DNA of 64,000 bases. Source: SAR116 cluster alpha proteobacterium HIMB100. GTDB lineage: Bacteria > Pseudomonadota > Alphaproteobacteria > Puniceispirillales > Puniceispirillaceae. The translations under genes and the position numbers were made by a program. The stretch is taken from contig AFXB01000006.1 in NCBI GenBank assembly GCA_000238815.2, positions 186,001 through 250,000 of the forward strand, written 5' to 3'. The notes beneath the pieces were generated by a model that ran no database searches, was not told where the DNA came from, and saw nothing but the letters and a program-made list of their open reading frames with translations. Below are positions 34,859 through 45,259 of this stretch, in pieces (the first letter of the stretch is position 1; each line of letters begins with the position of its first letter).

Positions 34859-36781
34859 GTGACCGGCCGTCAGACACCATTACTGGATCATATCCATACG
34901 CCAGATCAGCTGCGCAGCCTGTCGGCGAGCCAGTTGCCCCTGCTTGCAGAAGAGCTGCGCTATGATGTGATCAGGGCGGTTTCACAGACTGGCGGACATC
35001 TTGGGGCTGGCCTCGGCGTTGTAGAGCTGACAATTGCGCTTCATTATGTGTTTGATACGCCTGCTGACCGGCTGATTTGGGATGTTGGCCATCAGGCTTA
35101 TCCGCATAAAATTCTCACCGGACGCCGGGAACAAATGTCTGGTCTGCGCCAGGAAGGCGGATTGTCCGGTTTCACCAAACGATCTGAATCTGACTATGAC
35201 CCGTTCGGGGCAGGGCATTCATCAACTTCTATTTCAGCTGGTCTGGGCATGGCGGTGGCGCGTGATCTGCAAGGGGGACACAATAATGTCATTGCCGTGA
35301 TCGGTGACGGGGCGATGAGCGCGGGCATGGCCTTTGAAGCGCTGAATAACGCTGGGGCGATGGATTCCAATTTGCTTGTTATTTTAAATGATAATGACAT
35401 GTCGATCGCACCGCCGGTTGGCGCTATGTCTGCGTATTTGTCTGAGATGATCTCCTCACGCCCCTATCAATCTATTCGGGATTTGGTCAAAGAAGTCGCC
35501 AGCCGCTTCCCTGCGGAAATTGAAAAGACGGCCAGGCGGGCAAAGGATTTGGCTCGTGATCTGGTCAGTGGGCACAGCCTGTTCAGTGAATTGGGGTTTT
35601 TTCATATTGGCCCGATTGATGGTCACGATTTTGATCACTTGCTGCCCGTATTGCGCAATTTGAAGGACGGCCAGATTGGCGGTCCTGTTCTGGTTCATGT
35701 GGTGACTGAAAAAGGCAAGGGGCATCCGTTTGCAGGCCCGTCTTCAGAAAAATATCACGCGGTGCCGAAATTTGACGTGGTTACCGGTCAGCAGTCAAAA
35801 TCATCTGCCAACAGCCCGACCTATACGCAAGTTTTTGCAGATACCTTGTCTGCCTTGGCTGAGGAAGACGAAAAAATTGTGGCGATCACAGCTGCGATGC
35901 CATCAGGGACCGGCCTGAATCAGATGATGACGACATGTCCGTCACGAGTGTTTGATGTCGGTATTGCAGAACAACATGCGGTGACCTTTGCTGCCGGACT
36001 GGCAACAGAGGGCATGAAACCATTCGCAGCGATTTATTCAACCTTTCTTCAGCGCGGCTATGATCAGCTGGTCCATGATGTCGCGATTCAGAATTTACCT
36101 GTGCGGTTTGCTATTGATCGGGCCGGGGTGGTTGGTGCGGACGGGGCCACACATGCCGGTGTATTTGACCTTGCCTATTTAGCCTGTCTGCCGAACATGG
36201 TGATTATGTGCCCTTCTGACGAAGCAGAGCTGGCCCATATGACCGCAACAGCCGCTTCTTATGATGACGGCCCATCGGCTGTGCGTTATCCGCGCGGAAC
36301 CGGAACGGGGGCTGAATTGCCGCAGACACCAGAACCGCTTGAAATTGGCAAAGGGCGGCTGTTGCAGCAAGGCGAAGAGCTGGCAATTCTCTCGCTGGGC
36401 ACAATGGCACAAACTTGCAGTGAAGTTGCGCGGCGCCTTGAACAAGACGGCATCAGCGTCACTCTTGCAGATGCCCGGTTTGCCAAACCTTTTGATGCTG
36501 ATTTGCTCAGACAGCTGGCCACCACGCATGACGCGCTGATGGTGGTCGAAGAAAGCAGCCCTGGCGGGTTTTCAGCACATCTGCTGCAGTTTATGGCCAC
36601 AGAAGGTCTGTTGGATACCGGGCTGAAGATCCGTGTGGCCAGCCTGCCTGATGCGTATATTGATCACGCGGACAGGGCCCGCCAGCTGGCGGGCGCCGGG
36701 CTTGATGCGGATAGCCTTTATCAGCTGGCCAGCCAGATTGTGACCGCTGGGCAGAGCCGTAGCAAACAAGATAATCGCTAG
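34859..36781 (+). CDS. dxs: 1-deoxy-D-xylulose-5-phosphate synthase
   Basis: This TPP enzyme makes DXP from pyruvate and glyceraldehyde 3-phosphate, the entry step of the non-mevalonate pathway and of thiamine and pyridoxal precursors. The 640-residue length is typical. Motifs include [20 protein letters not shown], the TPP-binding [18 protein letters not shown]...[28 protein letters not shown] and [18 protein letters not shown]. The start is GTG with GAGGGGG five bases before it. It lies 150 bases after ispA and five bases before tlyA. Confidence 0.97.
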   Translation: MTGRQTPLLDHIHTPDQLRSLSASQLPLLAEELRYDVIRAVSQTGGHLGAGLGVVELTIALHYVFDTPADRLIWDVGHQAYPHKILTGRREQMSGLRQEGGLSGFTKRSESDYDPFGAGHSSTSISAGLGMAVARDLQGGHNNVIAVIGDGAMSAGMAFEALNNAGAMDSNLLVILNDNDMSIAPPVGAMSAYLSEMISSRPYQSIRDLVKEVASRFPAEIEKTARRAKDLARDLVSGHSLFSELGFFHIGPIDGHDFDHLLPVLRNLKDGQIGGPVLVHVVTEKGKGHPFAGPSSEKYHAVPKFDVVTGQQSKSSANSPTYTQVFADTLSALAEEDEKIVAITAAMPSGTGLNQMMTTCPSRVFDVGIAEQHAVTFAAGLATEGMKPFAAIYSTFLQRGYDQLVHDVAIQNLPVRFAIDRAGVVGADGATHAGVFDLAYLACLPNMVIMCPSDEAELAHMTATAASYDDGPSAVRYPRGTGTGAELPQTPEPLEIGKGRLLQQGEELAILSLGTMAQTCSEVARRLEQDGISVTLADARFAKPFDADLLRQLATTHDALMVVEESSPGGFSAHLLQFMATEGLLDTGLKIRVASLPDAYIDHADRARQLAGAGLDADSLYQLASQIVTAGQSRSKQDNR

Positions 36782-36785
36782 CGTT

Positions 36786-37532
36786 GTGATGCGCAAACGG
36801 GCTGATCGGGTTCTGGTTGACCGGGGTTTGGTCCCCAGCCGGGAAAAGGCCAGGGCGCTGATTCAGGCAGGAGCAGTTAGCTGTGATAATCAGCCTGTAA
36901 CCAAGCCAGGCCAGCTGGTCTTGCCAGATGCTGATTTTTGTGTAGATAAAACGCAGCTACGCTGGGTCAGCCGTGGTGGCCTGAAGCTGGAACATGCGCT
37001 GAACTCCTTCACTTTGCCATCTGTAGGGGGCATGACCTGCCTTGATCTAGGCGCCAGCACAGGCGGTTTCACTGATGTTCTGTTGTCTGCTGGGGCAGCT
37101 TGTGTCTATGCGGTTGATGTTGGTCATGGGCAGCTGGACCAGCGCCTCGCTGCTGATCCGAAGGTTGTGAATCTGGAAAAAACCAACGCTCGCGACATTA
37201 CCAGCCAGCTTATTCCCCAGCCGCTTGATCTGGTTGTGTGTGATGTCTCTTTTATCTCTGTGACCAAGGCTCTTGGCCCGTCATTATCTTTGGTGCGGCC
37301 TGGGGGATGGCTGATAAGCCTAATCAAGCCACAGTTCGAAGCCGGTCGTGCTGCTTTGAGAAAAGGCGGCGTAGTCAAAGACCCTGCAGACAGGCAGCGG
37401 GCTATAGAACTGGTCAGAGACAGCCTGGCCACAGATTTTCGCTGGCGGGTTAATGGGGTAACAGAATCCCCGATTACCGGCCCTGACGGCAATCATGAAT
37501 ATTTGATTTGTGCGCAAAAACCTGACTGCTAG
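36786..37532 (+). CDS. tlyA: TlyA-family rRNA methyltransferase / hemolysin-like protein
   Basis: This 248-residue protein has an N-terminal S4 RNA-binding domain ([21 protein letters not shown]) and a C-terminal FtsJ-like SAM methyltransferase ([20 protein letters not shown], then [24 protein letters not shown]). TlyA of mycobacteria makes 2'-O-methylcytidines in 16S/23S rRNA and confers capreomycin sensitivity; the name hemolysin is historical. The start is GTG followed by an in-frame ATG. The stop overlaps convergent aroC by four bases. It is the final gene of the xseB-ispA-dxs operon. Confidence 0.92.
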   Translation: MMRKRADRVLVDRGLVPSREKARALIQAGAVSCDNQPVTKPGQLVLPDADFCVDKTQLRWVSRGGLKLEHALNSFTLPSVGGMTCLDLGASTGGFTDVLLSAGAACVYAVDVGHGQLDQRLAADPKVVNLEKTNARDITSQLIPQPLDLVVCDVSFISVTKALGPSLSLVRPGGWLISLIKPQFEAGRAALRKGGVVKDPADRQRAIELVRDSLATDFRWRVNGVTESPITGPDGNHEYLICAQKPDC

Positions 37533-38632
37533 CGTGTGTCCGGCAATAGATCTGTCTGGGCATGATGGCGCATCAGCTGATCCAGCAGCGCAATAGCCAT
37601 CATCGCTTCTGCGACGGGCACGCCTCTAATTCCCACACATGGATCGTGGCGGCCTTTGGTGACCACATCCACTTCCTCACCATCCCGGTTCAGTGAACGA
37701 CGCGGCGTCAGGATAGATGAGGTGGGTTTGATTGCCACCCGTACAACAACGTCCTGGCCAGATGAAATGCCGCCCAGAACACCACCATTATGATTGGACA
37801 AAAACACAGGCCGGCCCGCATCACCTTTGCGCATTTCGTCTCCGGCGACAGCCCCATCCAGAGCGGACAGCGCAAAGCCACTGCCAATCTCAACCCCTTT
37901 TGCAGCATTAATGGACATCATCGCAGACGCCAGTTCGGCATCCAGCTTGCCATATAAGGGCTGGCCCAGGCCAGCCGGAATGCCGCTGGCAACGATTTCC
38001 AGCACCGCGCCTGCTGATGAGCCTGCTTTGCGCACCTCATCAAGATAGCTCTCCCAATATGCTGCAGCTTCTGCATCACCACAGAAAAAGGGGTTTTTAT
38101 CGATCTGATCTGCATCGAACTTATCTCTGTCAATGCTGTGTGGACCAATTTGTACAACAGAACCTGTAATCTGATAAGCTGAGCCTAAAATCTGTTTCAG
38201 CGCAAGATCAGCAATGGCGCCTGCTGCGACTCTTACAGCAGTTTCCCGTGCTGAAGATCGCCCGCCGCCGCGATAATCACGATGCCCGTATTTTTCATCA
38301 TAGGCATAATCAGCATGACCAGGCCGATATTGTTGGGCAATATCGCCATAATCTTTTGACCGCTGGTCTGTATTCTGGATCAACAGCGCGACAGGTGTTC
38401 CGGTGGTCATACCCTCAAACACACCAGATAGTATCTGTACTTGATCTGCTTCACGGCGCTGGGTGACAAACCGGTTCTGGCCCGGTTTACGCCTGTCCAT
38501 ATAGGGCTGGATATCTGCTTCAGACAGCTTCAGGCGCGGCGGTACACCATCCACCACACAGCCGATGGCCGGGCCGTGGCTTTCGCCAAAGCTGGTAAAG
38601 GAAAAAAGCGTGCCGAAGCTGTTATCACCCAT
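37529..38632 (-). CDS. aroC: Chorismate synthase
   Basis: This reduced-FMN-dependent enzyme forms chorismate from EPSP at the end of the shikimate pathway. From ATG 38632 the protein has 367 residues. Motifs are [17 protein letters not shown], the substrate/FMN region [29 protein letters not shown] (only its first part [14 protein letters not shown] is given as key), and [16 protein letters not shown] near the C-terminus. The frame extends eleven codons further, but that start would run into fabI and lacks family sequence. It follows fabI by four bases on the same strand and meets tlyA at its 3' end. Confidence 0.97.
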   Translation of the reverse strand: MGDNSFGTLFSFTSFGESHGPAIGCVVDGVPPRLKLSEADIQPYMDRRKPGQNRFVTQRREADQVQILSGVFEGMTTGTPVALLIQNTDQRSKDYGDIAQQYRPGHADYAYDEKYGHRDYRGGGRSSARETAVRVAAGAIADLALKQILGSAYQITGSVVQIGPHSIDRDKFDADQIDKNPFFCGDAEAAAYWESYLDEVRKAGSSAGAVLEIVASGIPAGLGQPLYGKLDAELASAMMSINAAKGVEIGSGFALSALDGAVAGDEMRKGDAGRPVFLSNHNGGVLGGISSGQDVVVRVAIKPTSSILTPRRSLNRDGEEVDVVTKGRHDPCVGIRGVPVAEAMMAIALLDQLMRHHAQTDLLPDTR

Positions 38633-38636
38633 CGGA

Positions 38637-39461
38637 TCAGACGACCGATATATCTGGAGCGTCAACCGCTTTCATACCAACGATATGATAGCCGCAATCC
38701 ACGTGATGGGTTTCCCCGGATACACCAGAAGATAAGTCAGACAACAGATACATCCCCGCCCCGCCAACATCTTCTAGGGTGACATTACGTTTCAGCGGCG
38801 AATTATATTCATTCCATTTCAGGATATATCTGAAATCGCCAATACCTGAGGCAGCCAGTGTTTTCATCGGGCCTGCGGACAGCCCGTTCACACGGATATT
38901 CTTGCCGCCCAGATCAACCGCCAGATATCGCACAGAGGCTTCCAGCGCGGCTTTGGCAACACCCATAACATTATAATGTGGCATCACGCGTTCTGCCCCG
39001 TAATAGGTCATCGTTAGTAATGATCCCCCATCTGGCATCATCTCTGCAGCCCGTCTGGCAATCGCGGTAAATGAATAGACAGAGATATCCATTGTCCGGC
39101 GGAAATTTTCACGGGTGGTATCTACATAACCGCCTTTCAGCTCTTCTTTATCTGAATAGGCAATGGCATGAACCAGAAAATCCAGCTTTCCCCATTTCTC
39201 CTGTAATGTTGAGAAGACCGCCTCAACTGAGGCTTCATCTGTCACATCGCACGGCAGGACCAGATCGCTGCCAACGGACTGGGCCAGAGGCTCAACCCGC
39301 TTTTTCAGCGCATCACCTTGGAAGGTGAAGGCCAGATCGGCGCCTTGTGCTGCTGCTGCGGCGGCAATGCCCCAGCCGATAGACCGGTCATTGGCGACCC
39401 CCATGATAAGGCCTTTTTTGCCTTGCATTAATCCTGATGGTGAACCGGAAGAAACAGTCAT
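38637..39461 (-). CDS. fabI: Enoyl-[acyl-carrier-protein] reductase FabI
   Basis: FabI reduces trans-2-enoyl-ACP with NADH, the last step of each fatty-acid elongation cycle. The 274-residue SDR protein has the variant Rossmann [27 protein letters not shown], and the FabI-type catalytic Tyr-x6-Lys in [33 protein letters not shown] follows. It is the triclosan-sensitive class of the family. The first ATG is preceded by the short extension [10 protein letters not shown], and a Met at position 12 is an alternative start. aroC follows four bases downstream. Confidence 0.96.
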   Translation of the reverse strand: MTVSSGSPSGLMQGKKGLIMGVANDRSIGWGIAAAAAAQGADLAFTFQGDALKKRVEPLAQSVGSDLVLPCDVTDEASVEAVFSTLQEKWGKLDFLVHAIAYSDKEELKGGYVDTTRENFRRTMDISVYSFTAIARRAAEMMPDGGSLLTMTYYGAERVMPHYNVMGVAKAALEASVRYLAVDLGGKNIRVNGLSAGPMKTLAASGIGDFRYILKWNEYNSPLKRNVTLEDVGGAGMYLLSDLSSGVSGETHHVDCGYHIVGMKAVDAPDISVV

Positions 39462-39616
39462 GTGCGTCCTCTAAACATTATCCCTGTTCGTCAACCAAAC
39501 AGGAGCTGCCGCGTTATAGCCAAACCGCCGAGACCGGCGGCGGCTGTGTTTATCTCCTCATTACCTAACAAAAAACAGGGGATAAATCCAGTAGCATCAT
39601 AAGCTTGGACCCATAG

Positions 39617-39646
39617 AAAAAGCCCTGTTTCCGGCTGGAACAGGGC
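39617..39646 (-). terminator. Rho-independent terminator after the glycine-zipper gene
   Basis: On the minus strand, GCCCTGTT pairs with AACAGGGC (8 bp, plus strand 39622-39629 and 39639-39646) around a nine-base loop. It is followed by five T (plus-strand A at 39617-39621). It lies 25 bases beyond the stop of the gene at 39671-40225. Confidence 0.88.
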
Positions 39647-39670
39647 CTTATTTGCCGTAAATATAGCTGC

Positions 39671-40225
39671 TTAATTCAGGGCGTAGCTTACTTTTTTATT
39701 GACCTCTACCCGCTCGCCGATGGTCAAAGCCGTGCTGGAGTTCAACGACAAAATGCGGCCATCTGCCTCTACCTTAATCCGGTAGCCAACAATTTTTTCA
39801 ACCACCTCTTCATGCACAACACGGTTGGTCTGACAAACTTCCTGCTGGCGGTAGCCGACAATATTGCCGGATTGTGCAGATTTATTTGCATGCTCACGGC
39901 CCAGCAACGCGCCGGCGACCGCACCTGCACTCCCTGCACCGTTGCTGTCTGATAATTTATTGCCAACCGCAGAGCCAAGCAGACCACCGATAATCATAGA
40001 GCCCAGTTCAGATGCTTTCTGGCCTTCGCCATAAACAGGGACTTCCTCAATCTGGCATACCCGCTCATCGCGCGGCGTTTTCCGGGTAAAGCTGTTGGTC
40101 AGGGTTTCAACATTTGTTACCGTGCCAATAACGTTTTCATAGCGTGTTTCGGCAAATGTGGGACCGCTCATCACGCTGAAGACGGCCAGACCTGCAACCA
40201 ATGTAAGGTTAAGCTTATGTCGCAT
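39671..40225 (-). CDS. Glycine-zipper (17 kDa surface antigen-like) envelope protein
   Basis: This exported protein has 184 residues from the chosen start. A Sec signal (MRHKLNLTLVAGLAVF...TFA) precedes a glycine-zipper 2TM segment: GSMIIGGLLGSAVGNKL, SAGAVAGALLG. The C-terminal half is a beta-rich domain with VGYRIKVEADGRILSL and a short basic end. Such proteins resemble rickettsial 17 kDa antigen / SlyB-type envelope proteins. There is no lipobox Cys, so it may be an unlipidated variant. The start at 40225 has AAAGGA 8-9 bases upstream; the 20 codons before it are rejected. Confidence 0.82.
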   Translation of the reverse strand: MRHKLNLTLVAGLAVFSVMSGPTFAETRYENVIGTVTNVETLTNSFTRKTPRDERVCQIEEVPVYGEGQKASELGSMIIGGLLGSAVGNKLSDSNGAGSAGAVAGALLGREHANKSAQSGNIVGYRQQEVCQTNRVVHEEVVEKIVGYRIKVEADGRILSLNSSTALTIGERVEVNKKVSYALN

Positions 40226-40411
40226 GAACAATGTCCTTTCTGAACAAATATCAGGGTGCAAAGACAGCCAAAATGTACTCATCAAAGCAACCCCTCATTA
40301 TAAATGCTGCACATCCTAACCTTAGAGATTGATTTTGGCAATTTTAAGGCTAGTTTTACAACTGTGCAAAAAATGCCATCACACCCACCCCCCGAAAACA
40401 GGTGAACCGCC

Positions 40412-41014
40412 ATGACCGTACTTGGTGCTGACGAGCTGAATACAGACCCTTTTATGTTGTTTAAACAATGGTTTGATGAGGCAAAAGACACAGAAATAAA
40501 CGACCCTGATGCGATCGCTTTGGCATCCGTTGACGAAACCGGCATGCCGTCTGTGCGGATGGTTTTGCTGAAGGAAATTTTGCCAGAGGGCTTTGTGTTC
40601 TATACCAATTATACCAGCCGTAAATCTGGCGAATTACTGGCCACAGGCAAAGCGGCCTTTGTTCTGCATTGGAAGTCTTTGCGTCGTCAGATACGGGTGA
40701 CAGGCACAGTTGAACAGGTGCCAGAGGCGCAAAGCGACGCCTATTTTCAGACTCGCTCACGCGGCAGCCGGATCGGGGCCTGGGCCTCTCAGCAATCACA
40801 ACCGCTGAACAGCCGCGCTGAACTGGCTGACGCCGTCAATCAGCTTGAAAACACCTATGCTGATGATGTGCCGCGGCCGCCGCACTGGGGCGGGTTCTTG
40901 ATCCGGCCAGCCGAAATTGAATTCTGGGCAGATGGTGAATTTCGGCTGCATGACAGATTCCGATTTACGCAGACCAAAGACGGCTCCTGGGCCTCACAAC
41001 GTCTTTATCCCTAA
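40412..41014 (+). CDS. pdxH: Pyridoxamine 5'-phosphate oxidase
   Basis: This FMN enzyme oxidises PNP/PMP to pyridoxal 5'-phosphate. The 200-residue protein has the PdxH pattern: RMVLLKEILPEGFVFYTNY, SRKSGELLATGKAAFVLHW, RRQIRVTGTVEQVP, SRGSRIGAWASQQSQPL, and C-terminal RPPHWGGFLIRPAEIEFW ending in RLYP. Length is typical. Neighbouring genes are unrelated. A gap of 174 bases follows before the DMGDH-like gene. Confidence 0.95.
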   Translation: MTVLGADELNTDPFMLFKQWFDEAKDTEINDPDAIALASVDETGMPSVRMVLLKEILPEGFVFYTNYTSRKSGELLATGKAAFVLHWKSLRRQIRVTGTVEQVPEAQSDAYFQTRSRGSRIGAWASQQSQPLNSRAELADAVNQLENTYADDVPRPPHWGGFLIRPAEIEFWADGEFRLHDRFRFTQTKDGSWASQRLYP

Positions 41015-41188
41015 CAGACTGCTTGTTGTATAGCAGACCGGGTGTGGCTGATAAGGCCCTTTTGCGTGCGGCGGTGAACAGATCAGAAAAAGTCGGATGT
41101 GGGCATATTTTGTCGGTGCTGTTTGCTATCTTCAGGCTCTACCGAAATCAAAGATGTCGTCCTTTAGTGTCTGAAAAGGGTTGAGTAA

Positions 41189-43624
41189 ATGAAAAGTCAT
41201 GCGCGGGTTGTGATAATTGGCGGCGGTGTTGTCGGCGTCAGCACATTGTATCATTTGGCAAAAAAGGGCTGGAGTGATTGTGTTCTGATTGAACGCAAAG
41301 AGCTTACATCTGGCTCTACCTGGCATGCAGCAGGGCTGCTGCCTTTGTTCAACATGTCTTATTCTGTCGGCCAGATTCACAAATATTCGGTCGATTTATA
41401 TGGACGCCTTGAAGAAGAAACAGGCCAATATGCAGGACTGTCGCGCGTATCAAACATCCGTCTAGCAACGACACAAGATCGGATGGATGAATATATGCAA
41501 TATGCCGGTGTGGCCGAAACCATCGGGGTTCAGGTGGATAAGCTGACTCCTGATGAGTTGGTGGATATCTGGCCTCTGGCTGTTACAGATGGCCTGATTG
41601 GCGCGATTCGTCATCCCTGGGATGGTTATATCCAACCTGCTGACTTAACGCAGGCTCTGGCGAAAGGTGCCCGCGATAATGGAGGCGAGATTTACCGGAA
41701 TACAACAGTGACGTCGATTTCGCGCACGGCGTCCGGGGAATGGAAGATCACCACAGACAAAGGCGAGATCACTTGTGAGCATGTGGTTTCTGCAACAGGC
41801 AATTTCGCCCGCAAAACAGGCGAGATGGTGGGGCTGGATATTCCGGTTATTCCTGTTGAACATCAATATATCGTCACCGAACCACACCCTGCGATCCAAG
41901 ACCGCCAGGCAAAGGGTCTGCCAGAGATGGGGGTTCTGCGCGAAGCAGATGGGTCATGGTACATGCGCGAGGAAAATGGTGGCCTGTTGTTGGGCCCTTA
42001 TGAAGTTGGCGCACCCGTTTGTTATTTTGACGGGCCTGACGATAATTCTGAATATGAATTGTTCCAGGAGGATTTAGAGAGGTTAATGCCGCATATTGAA
42101 TCTGCCATCGCCCGTGTGCCTGCCTTTGCTGAGGTTGGGGTGAAAAAAGTCTATAACGGGGCTATTGCGTATACACCAGATGGCAGCCCGATTGTGGGCC
42201 CGGCCTGGGATTTGCCAAATTTCTGGCTGAATGAGGGGCATAGCTTTGGCATCACGGCAGCAGGCGGTGCAGGCTGGCAGCTGGCTGAATGGATCGTCGA
42301 GGGCGAGCCGACCATCGATATGATGGGCGTGGATCCGCGGCGGTTTGGCGCTTACGCAACCAAAAGCTATCTGAAAGAAAAGAATGAGGAGGCTTATGCT
42401 AATGTCTTCACCGTTCATTTCCCTGATGAAGAGCGTGAAGCCGCCCGTCCGTTGCGCACCGCGCCCTGTTATGATCGCCTCAAGGCAATGGGGGCGGTTT
42501 TCGGTCAGAAATTCGGCTGGGAACGGGCGAACTGGTTTGCACCTGCAGGGGTGAAAGCCGAAGATCACTGGTCGTTCCGCCGGTCAGACTGGTTTGACCA
42601 TGTCGGGGCTGAAGTCAGGAATGTGACTGAAAATTGCGGCCTTTTGGATATGTCTGCTTTTGCCAAATGCCGCGTTGAAGGGCCGGGGGCAGAAGCCTTT
42701 CTGGAACAGGTGATTGCCAATAAATTACCCCGCAAGGCCGGACGTCTGATCCTGGCTCATGCGCTGGCAGCACGCGGGGGGGTGCATTCTGAATTCACCA
42801 TCATGCGGGAATCAGATGACAGCTTTTATATTGTCTCTGCCGGGGCTACCCAGCGTTTGGATCATGACTGGCTGAAAAAACACATGCCTGATGACCGGTC
42901 TGTCAGCTTCACTGACCTCACCAATTCAATGGGCGTTTTGGTTCTGGCAGGACCGAAGTCACGCGATGTGCTGCAGAAGCTGACCAGAACAGACCTAACT
43001 TCAGCTGCCTTTCCGTGGCTGTCTGCCCGGCAAATTGATGTTCATCTGGCCCCAAGCCTTGCCGCCCGTGTGAATTTCGTTGGCGAGTTGGGGTGGGAGC
43101 TGCATCATCCAATTGAATATCAAAACCACATTTTTGACGCGCTGATGGCGGCAGGGGCTGAATTTGGCCTGAAACCATTTGGGATTCGGGCGATGGATGC
43201 GATGCGTCTGGAAAAGTCTTATCGCATGGTCGGCACAGAAATGAGCATTGAATATGCTGCGCTTGAATCTGGTTTGGACAGGTTTGTTCAGCTCCAGAAA
43301 CCTGACTTTATTGGTCGTGAAGGGTTGCTGGCCTGGCAGGAAAAAGGCTTTGCCAACAGCTTTGTCACGCTGGAGATCAAAGGGACCACAGACAGAGATG
43401 TGATTGGGGGCAACCCGATTTACCGTGATGGCCAGCTGGTCGGCCGGGCCACGTCAGGGGGTTATGGATTCCGATTAGGCAAATCGCTGGCTCTGGCGAT
43501 GGTCTCACCTGATTGTTCAGATTTAGGCACCTCCCTTGAAATTGATATTCTGGGGGACCGGTTTGCTGCAGAAATTATTGAAGAAAGCCCATTTGATCCG
43601 GCAAATGAACGCCTGCGCAGCTAA
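41189..43624 (+). CDS. FAD-dependent dimethylglycine/sarcosine dehydrogenase-like protein with GcvT domain
   Basis: This 811-residue two-domain enzyme would demethylate dimethylglycine to sarcosine, passing the carbon to THF. The N-terminal DAO-type FAD domain has VVIIGGGVVGVSTLYHL (7-23) and GSTWHAAGLLP (42-52), whose His46 lies where DMGDH enzymes attach FAD covalently. The C-terminal half (~430-800) is an aminomethyltransferase-like (GcvT) THF-binding domain, with RVNFVGELGWELHHP and IRAMDAMRLEKSYRMVGTE. Related dehydrogenases act on sarcosine, but a separate SoxBDAG follows, so dimethylglycine is preferred (inference). The MttB-like gene begins 41 bases after it. Confidence 0.88.
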   Translation: MKSHARVVIIGGGVVGVSTLYHLAKKGWSDCVLIERKELTSGSTWHAAGLLPLFNMSYSVGQIHKYSVDLYGRLEEETGQYAGLSRVSNIRLATTQDRMDEYMQYAGVAETIGVQVDKLTPDELVDIWPLAVTDGLIGAIRHPWDGYIQPADLTQALAKGARDNGGEIYRNTTVTSISRTASGEWKITTDKGEITCEHVVSATGNFARKTGEMVGLDIPVIPVEHQYIVTEPHPAIQDRQAKGLPEMGVLREADGSWYMREENGGLLLGPYEVGAPVCYFDGPDDNSEYELFQEDLERLMPHIESAIARVPAFAEVGVKKVYNGAIAYTPDGSPIVGPAWDLPNFWLNEGHSFGITAAGGAGWQLAEWIVEGEPTIDMMGVDPRRFGAYATKSYLKEKNEEAYANVFTVHFPDEEREAARPLRTAPCYDRLKAMGAVFGQKFGWERANWFAPAGVKAEDHWSFRRSDWFDHVGAEVRNVTENCGLLDMSAFAKCRVEGPGAEAFLEQVIANKLPRKAGRLILAHALAARGGVHSEFTIMRESDDSFYIVSAGATQRLDHDWLKKHMPDDRSVSFTDLTNSMGVLVLAGPKSRDVLQKLTRTDLTSAAFPWLSARQIDVHLAPSLAARVNFVGELGWELHHPIEYQNHIFDALMAAGAEFGLKPFGIRAMDAMRLEKSYRMVGTEMSIEYAALESGLDRFVQLQKPDFIGREGLLAWQEKGFANSFVTLEIKGTTDRDVIGGNPIYRDGQLVGRATSGGYGFRLGKSLALAMVSPDCSDLGTSLEIDILGDRFAAEIIEESPFDPANERLRS

Positions 43625-43665
43625 TGCGCAGATAAAGCTGTTCCGATAGATAAGGACGACAGAAC

Positions 43666-45213
43666 ATGGATGATATCACACCAGAAAGAAAAAGCCGCAG
43701 AGGCGGTGGCCGCGGGGCACGTCGTGAGGCCAGAGAGGCAGCACAGACTATCAGCTCACCCTATCTGGTTCGTCAGATTGAACCGATTGACATCCTCAGT
43801 GAAGAGGCCTGCCAGCTGATCGAAGAGAATGCTGAAACAGTTTTGGAAGAAATCGGCATTGATTTCCGCGATGATCCTGAAGCTCTGGATATCCTGAAGG
43901 ATAAGGGCTGTGACATCAAAGGCGAGCGGGTGCATTTCCCGCGTGGTCTGGCGCGCGAGCTGTGCAAAACGGCGCCATCTGCTTTTACCCAATATGCCCG
44001 TAATCCGGCCCGTACAGTTGAAATTGGTGGCAAAAACACGGTCTTCGCCCCTGTCTATGGTCCGCCTTTTGTGCGCGATCTTTCCGGTGAGCGCCGTTAT
44101 GCTGAAATCGAAGATTTCAATAATTTTGTGAAGCTTATTTATATGCTTCCCGGTCTGCATCATTCAGGCGGAACTGTGTGTGAGCCTGTTGATCTGCCAG
44201 TGACCAAGCGGCATCTGGATATGGTCTATGCGCATCTGCGGTATTCAGATAAGCCATTTATGGGTTCTGTGACGGCACCTGAACGGGCTCAGGATACTGT
44301 CAATATGGCCAAAATCATGTTTGGTGATGATTTCGTTGGTCCAAAATGTGTGACCGTATCCTTGATCAATGCCAATTCACCGATGACCTGGGATGACACG
44401 ATGCTGGGCGCGCTGAAGGTTTATGCCCGCAACGGGCAGGGCACAATTATTTCGCCTTTTATTCTGGCAGGGGCAATGTCTCCTGTTTCAGTGGCGGGAA
44501 CGTTGACTCAGATTTTGGCTGAAGCGATGAGCGGTATTGCTTTTGCTCAGGCTGTAAATCCCGGTGCACCAGTAATTTTCGGCAGCTTTGCCTCTTCAAT
44601 TTCCATGCAGACAGGTGCCCCGACATTTGGCACGCCTGAACCGGCAAAAGTATTATATGGCTGTGCGAAACTGGCCCGCCGCCTGGGTGTGCCGTTCCGC
44701 TCTGGCGGGTCATTAACAGGGGCCAAGACGGCTGATGCACAAGCTGCTTATGAATCAGCACATACCCTTATGCCAACGGTTCTGGGTGGGGTGAATTTTG
44801 CGCTTCATTCTGCAGGCTGGATGGAAGGCGGGCTGGTGGCTGACTATGCCAAGCTTTTGCTGGATGCTGATCAGCTGACCATGATGGACAGTATGGTCAA
44901 CGGGATTGATGTCTCTGAAAATGGCCTTGCTCTTGACGCCTTGCGTGAGGCAGGTCCGGGTCAGCATTTCCTTGGCTCAAGCCATACACAAGCGAATTTT
45001 GAAACCGCGTTCTGGCGGTCGTCTATGGCGGATAACACCACCTTTGAGCAATGGGACAGTGACGGGCGCGTTGAAGCTGAAGCAAGGGCGCGGCAAAAAG
45101 CTAGTGATATGTTGGCTGCTTATGAAGCGCCGGCGGTTGACCCGGCGATTGATGAAGCCCTTATCGCTTATATCGACCAGCGCAAATCAGAACTGCCTGA
45201 CAGCGAATATTGA
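43666..45213 (+). CDS. Trimethylamine methyltransferase (MttB) family, non-pyrrolysine, MtgB-like
   Basis: This 515-residue TIM-barrel enzyme of the MttB superfamily has no in-frame amber codon, so it belongs to the non-pyrrolysine branch that includes glycine-betaine:corrinoid methyltransferase MtgB. Conserved segments are VLEEIGIDFRDDPEALDIL, NTVFAPVYGPPFVRDL, SGGTVCEPVDLPVTKRHLD, SLINANSPMTWDDTML and GVPFRSGGSLTGAKTADAQAA. The first 23 residues carry eight Arg/Lys (RRGGGRGARREAR). Together with the DMGDH-like gene upstream and soxBDAG facing it, glycine betaine is the most likely substrate. Proline betaine, carnitine or DMSP remain possible. Confidence 0.9.
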   Translation: MDDITPERKSRRGGGRGARREAREAAQTISSPYLVRQIEPIDILSEEACQLIEENAETVLEEIGIDFRDDPEALDILKDKGCDIKGERVHFPRGLARELCKTAPSAFTQYARNPARTVEIGGKNTVFAPVYGPPFVRDLSGERRYAEIEDFNNFVKLIYMLPGLHHSGGTVCEPVDLPVTKRHLDMVYAHLRYSDKPFMGSVTAPERAQDTVNMAKIMFGDDFVGPKCVTVSLINANSPMTWDDTMLGALKVYARNGQGTIISPFILAGAMSPVSVAGTLTQILAEAMSGIAFAQAVNPGAPVIFGSFASSISMQTGAPTFGTPEPAKVLYGCAKLARRLGVPFRSGGSLTGAKTADAQAAYESAHTLMPTVLGGVNFALHSAGWMEGGLVADYAKLLLDADQLTMMDSMVNGIDVSENGLALDALREAGPGQHFLGSSHTQANFETAFWRSSMADNTTFEQWDSDGRVEAEARARQKASDMLAAYEAPAVDPAIDEALIAYIDQRKSELPDSEY

Positions 45214-45234
45214 GTTATCGATAAGCTTTTCAGG

Positions 45235-45259
45235 GGTGAGGGGAGATGCTCTCCTCACC
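45235..45259. terminator. Shared hairpin between mttB-like gene and soxG
   Basis: GGTGAGGGGA (45235-45244) pairs with TCTCCTCACC (45250-45259), ten pairs including one G-T, with loop GATGC. It lies in the 41-base convergent gap and covers the soxG stop codon. No T-run follows on either strand, so termination is plausible but not certain. Confidence 0.5.

Noticed and set aside
43666-45213. Pyrrolysine-containing MttB
   Set aside because: The frame has no internal TAG, and no pyl genes are seen in the window.
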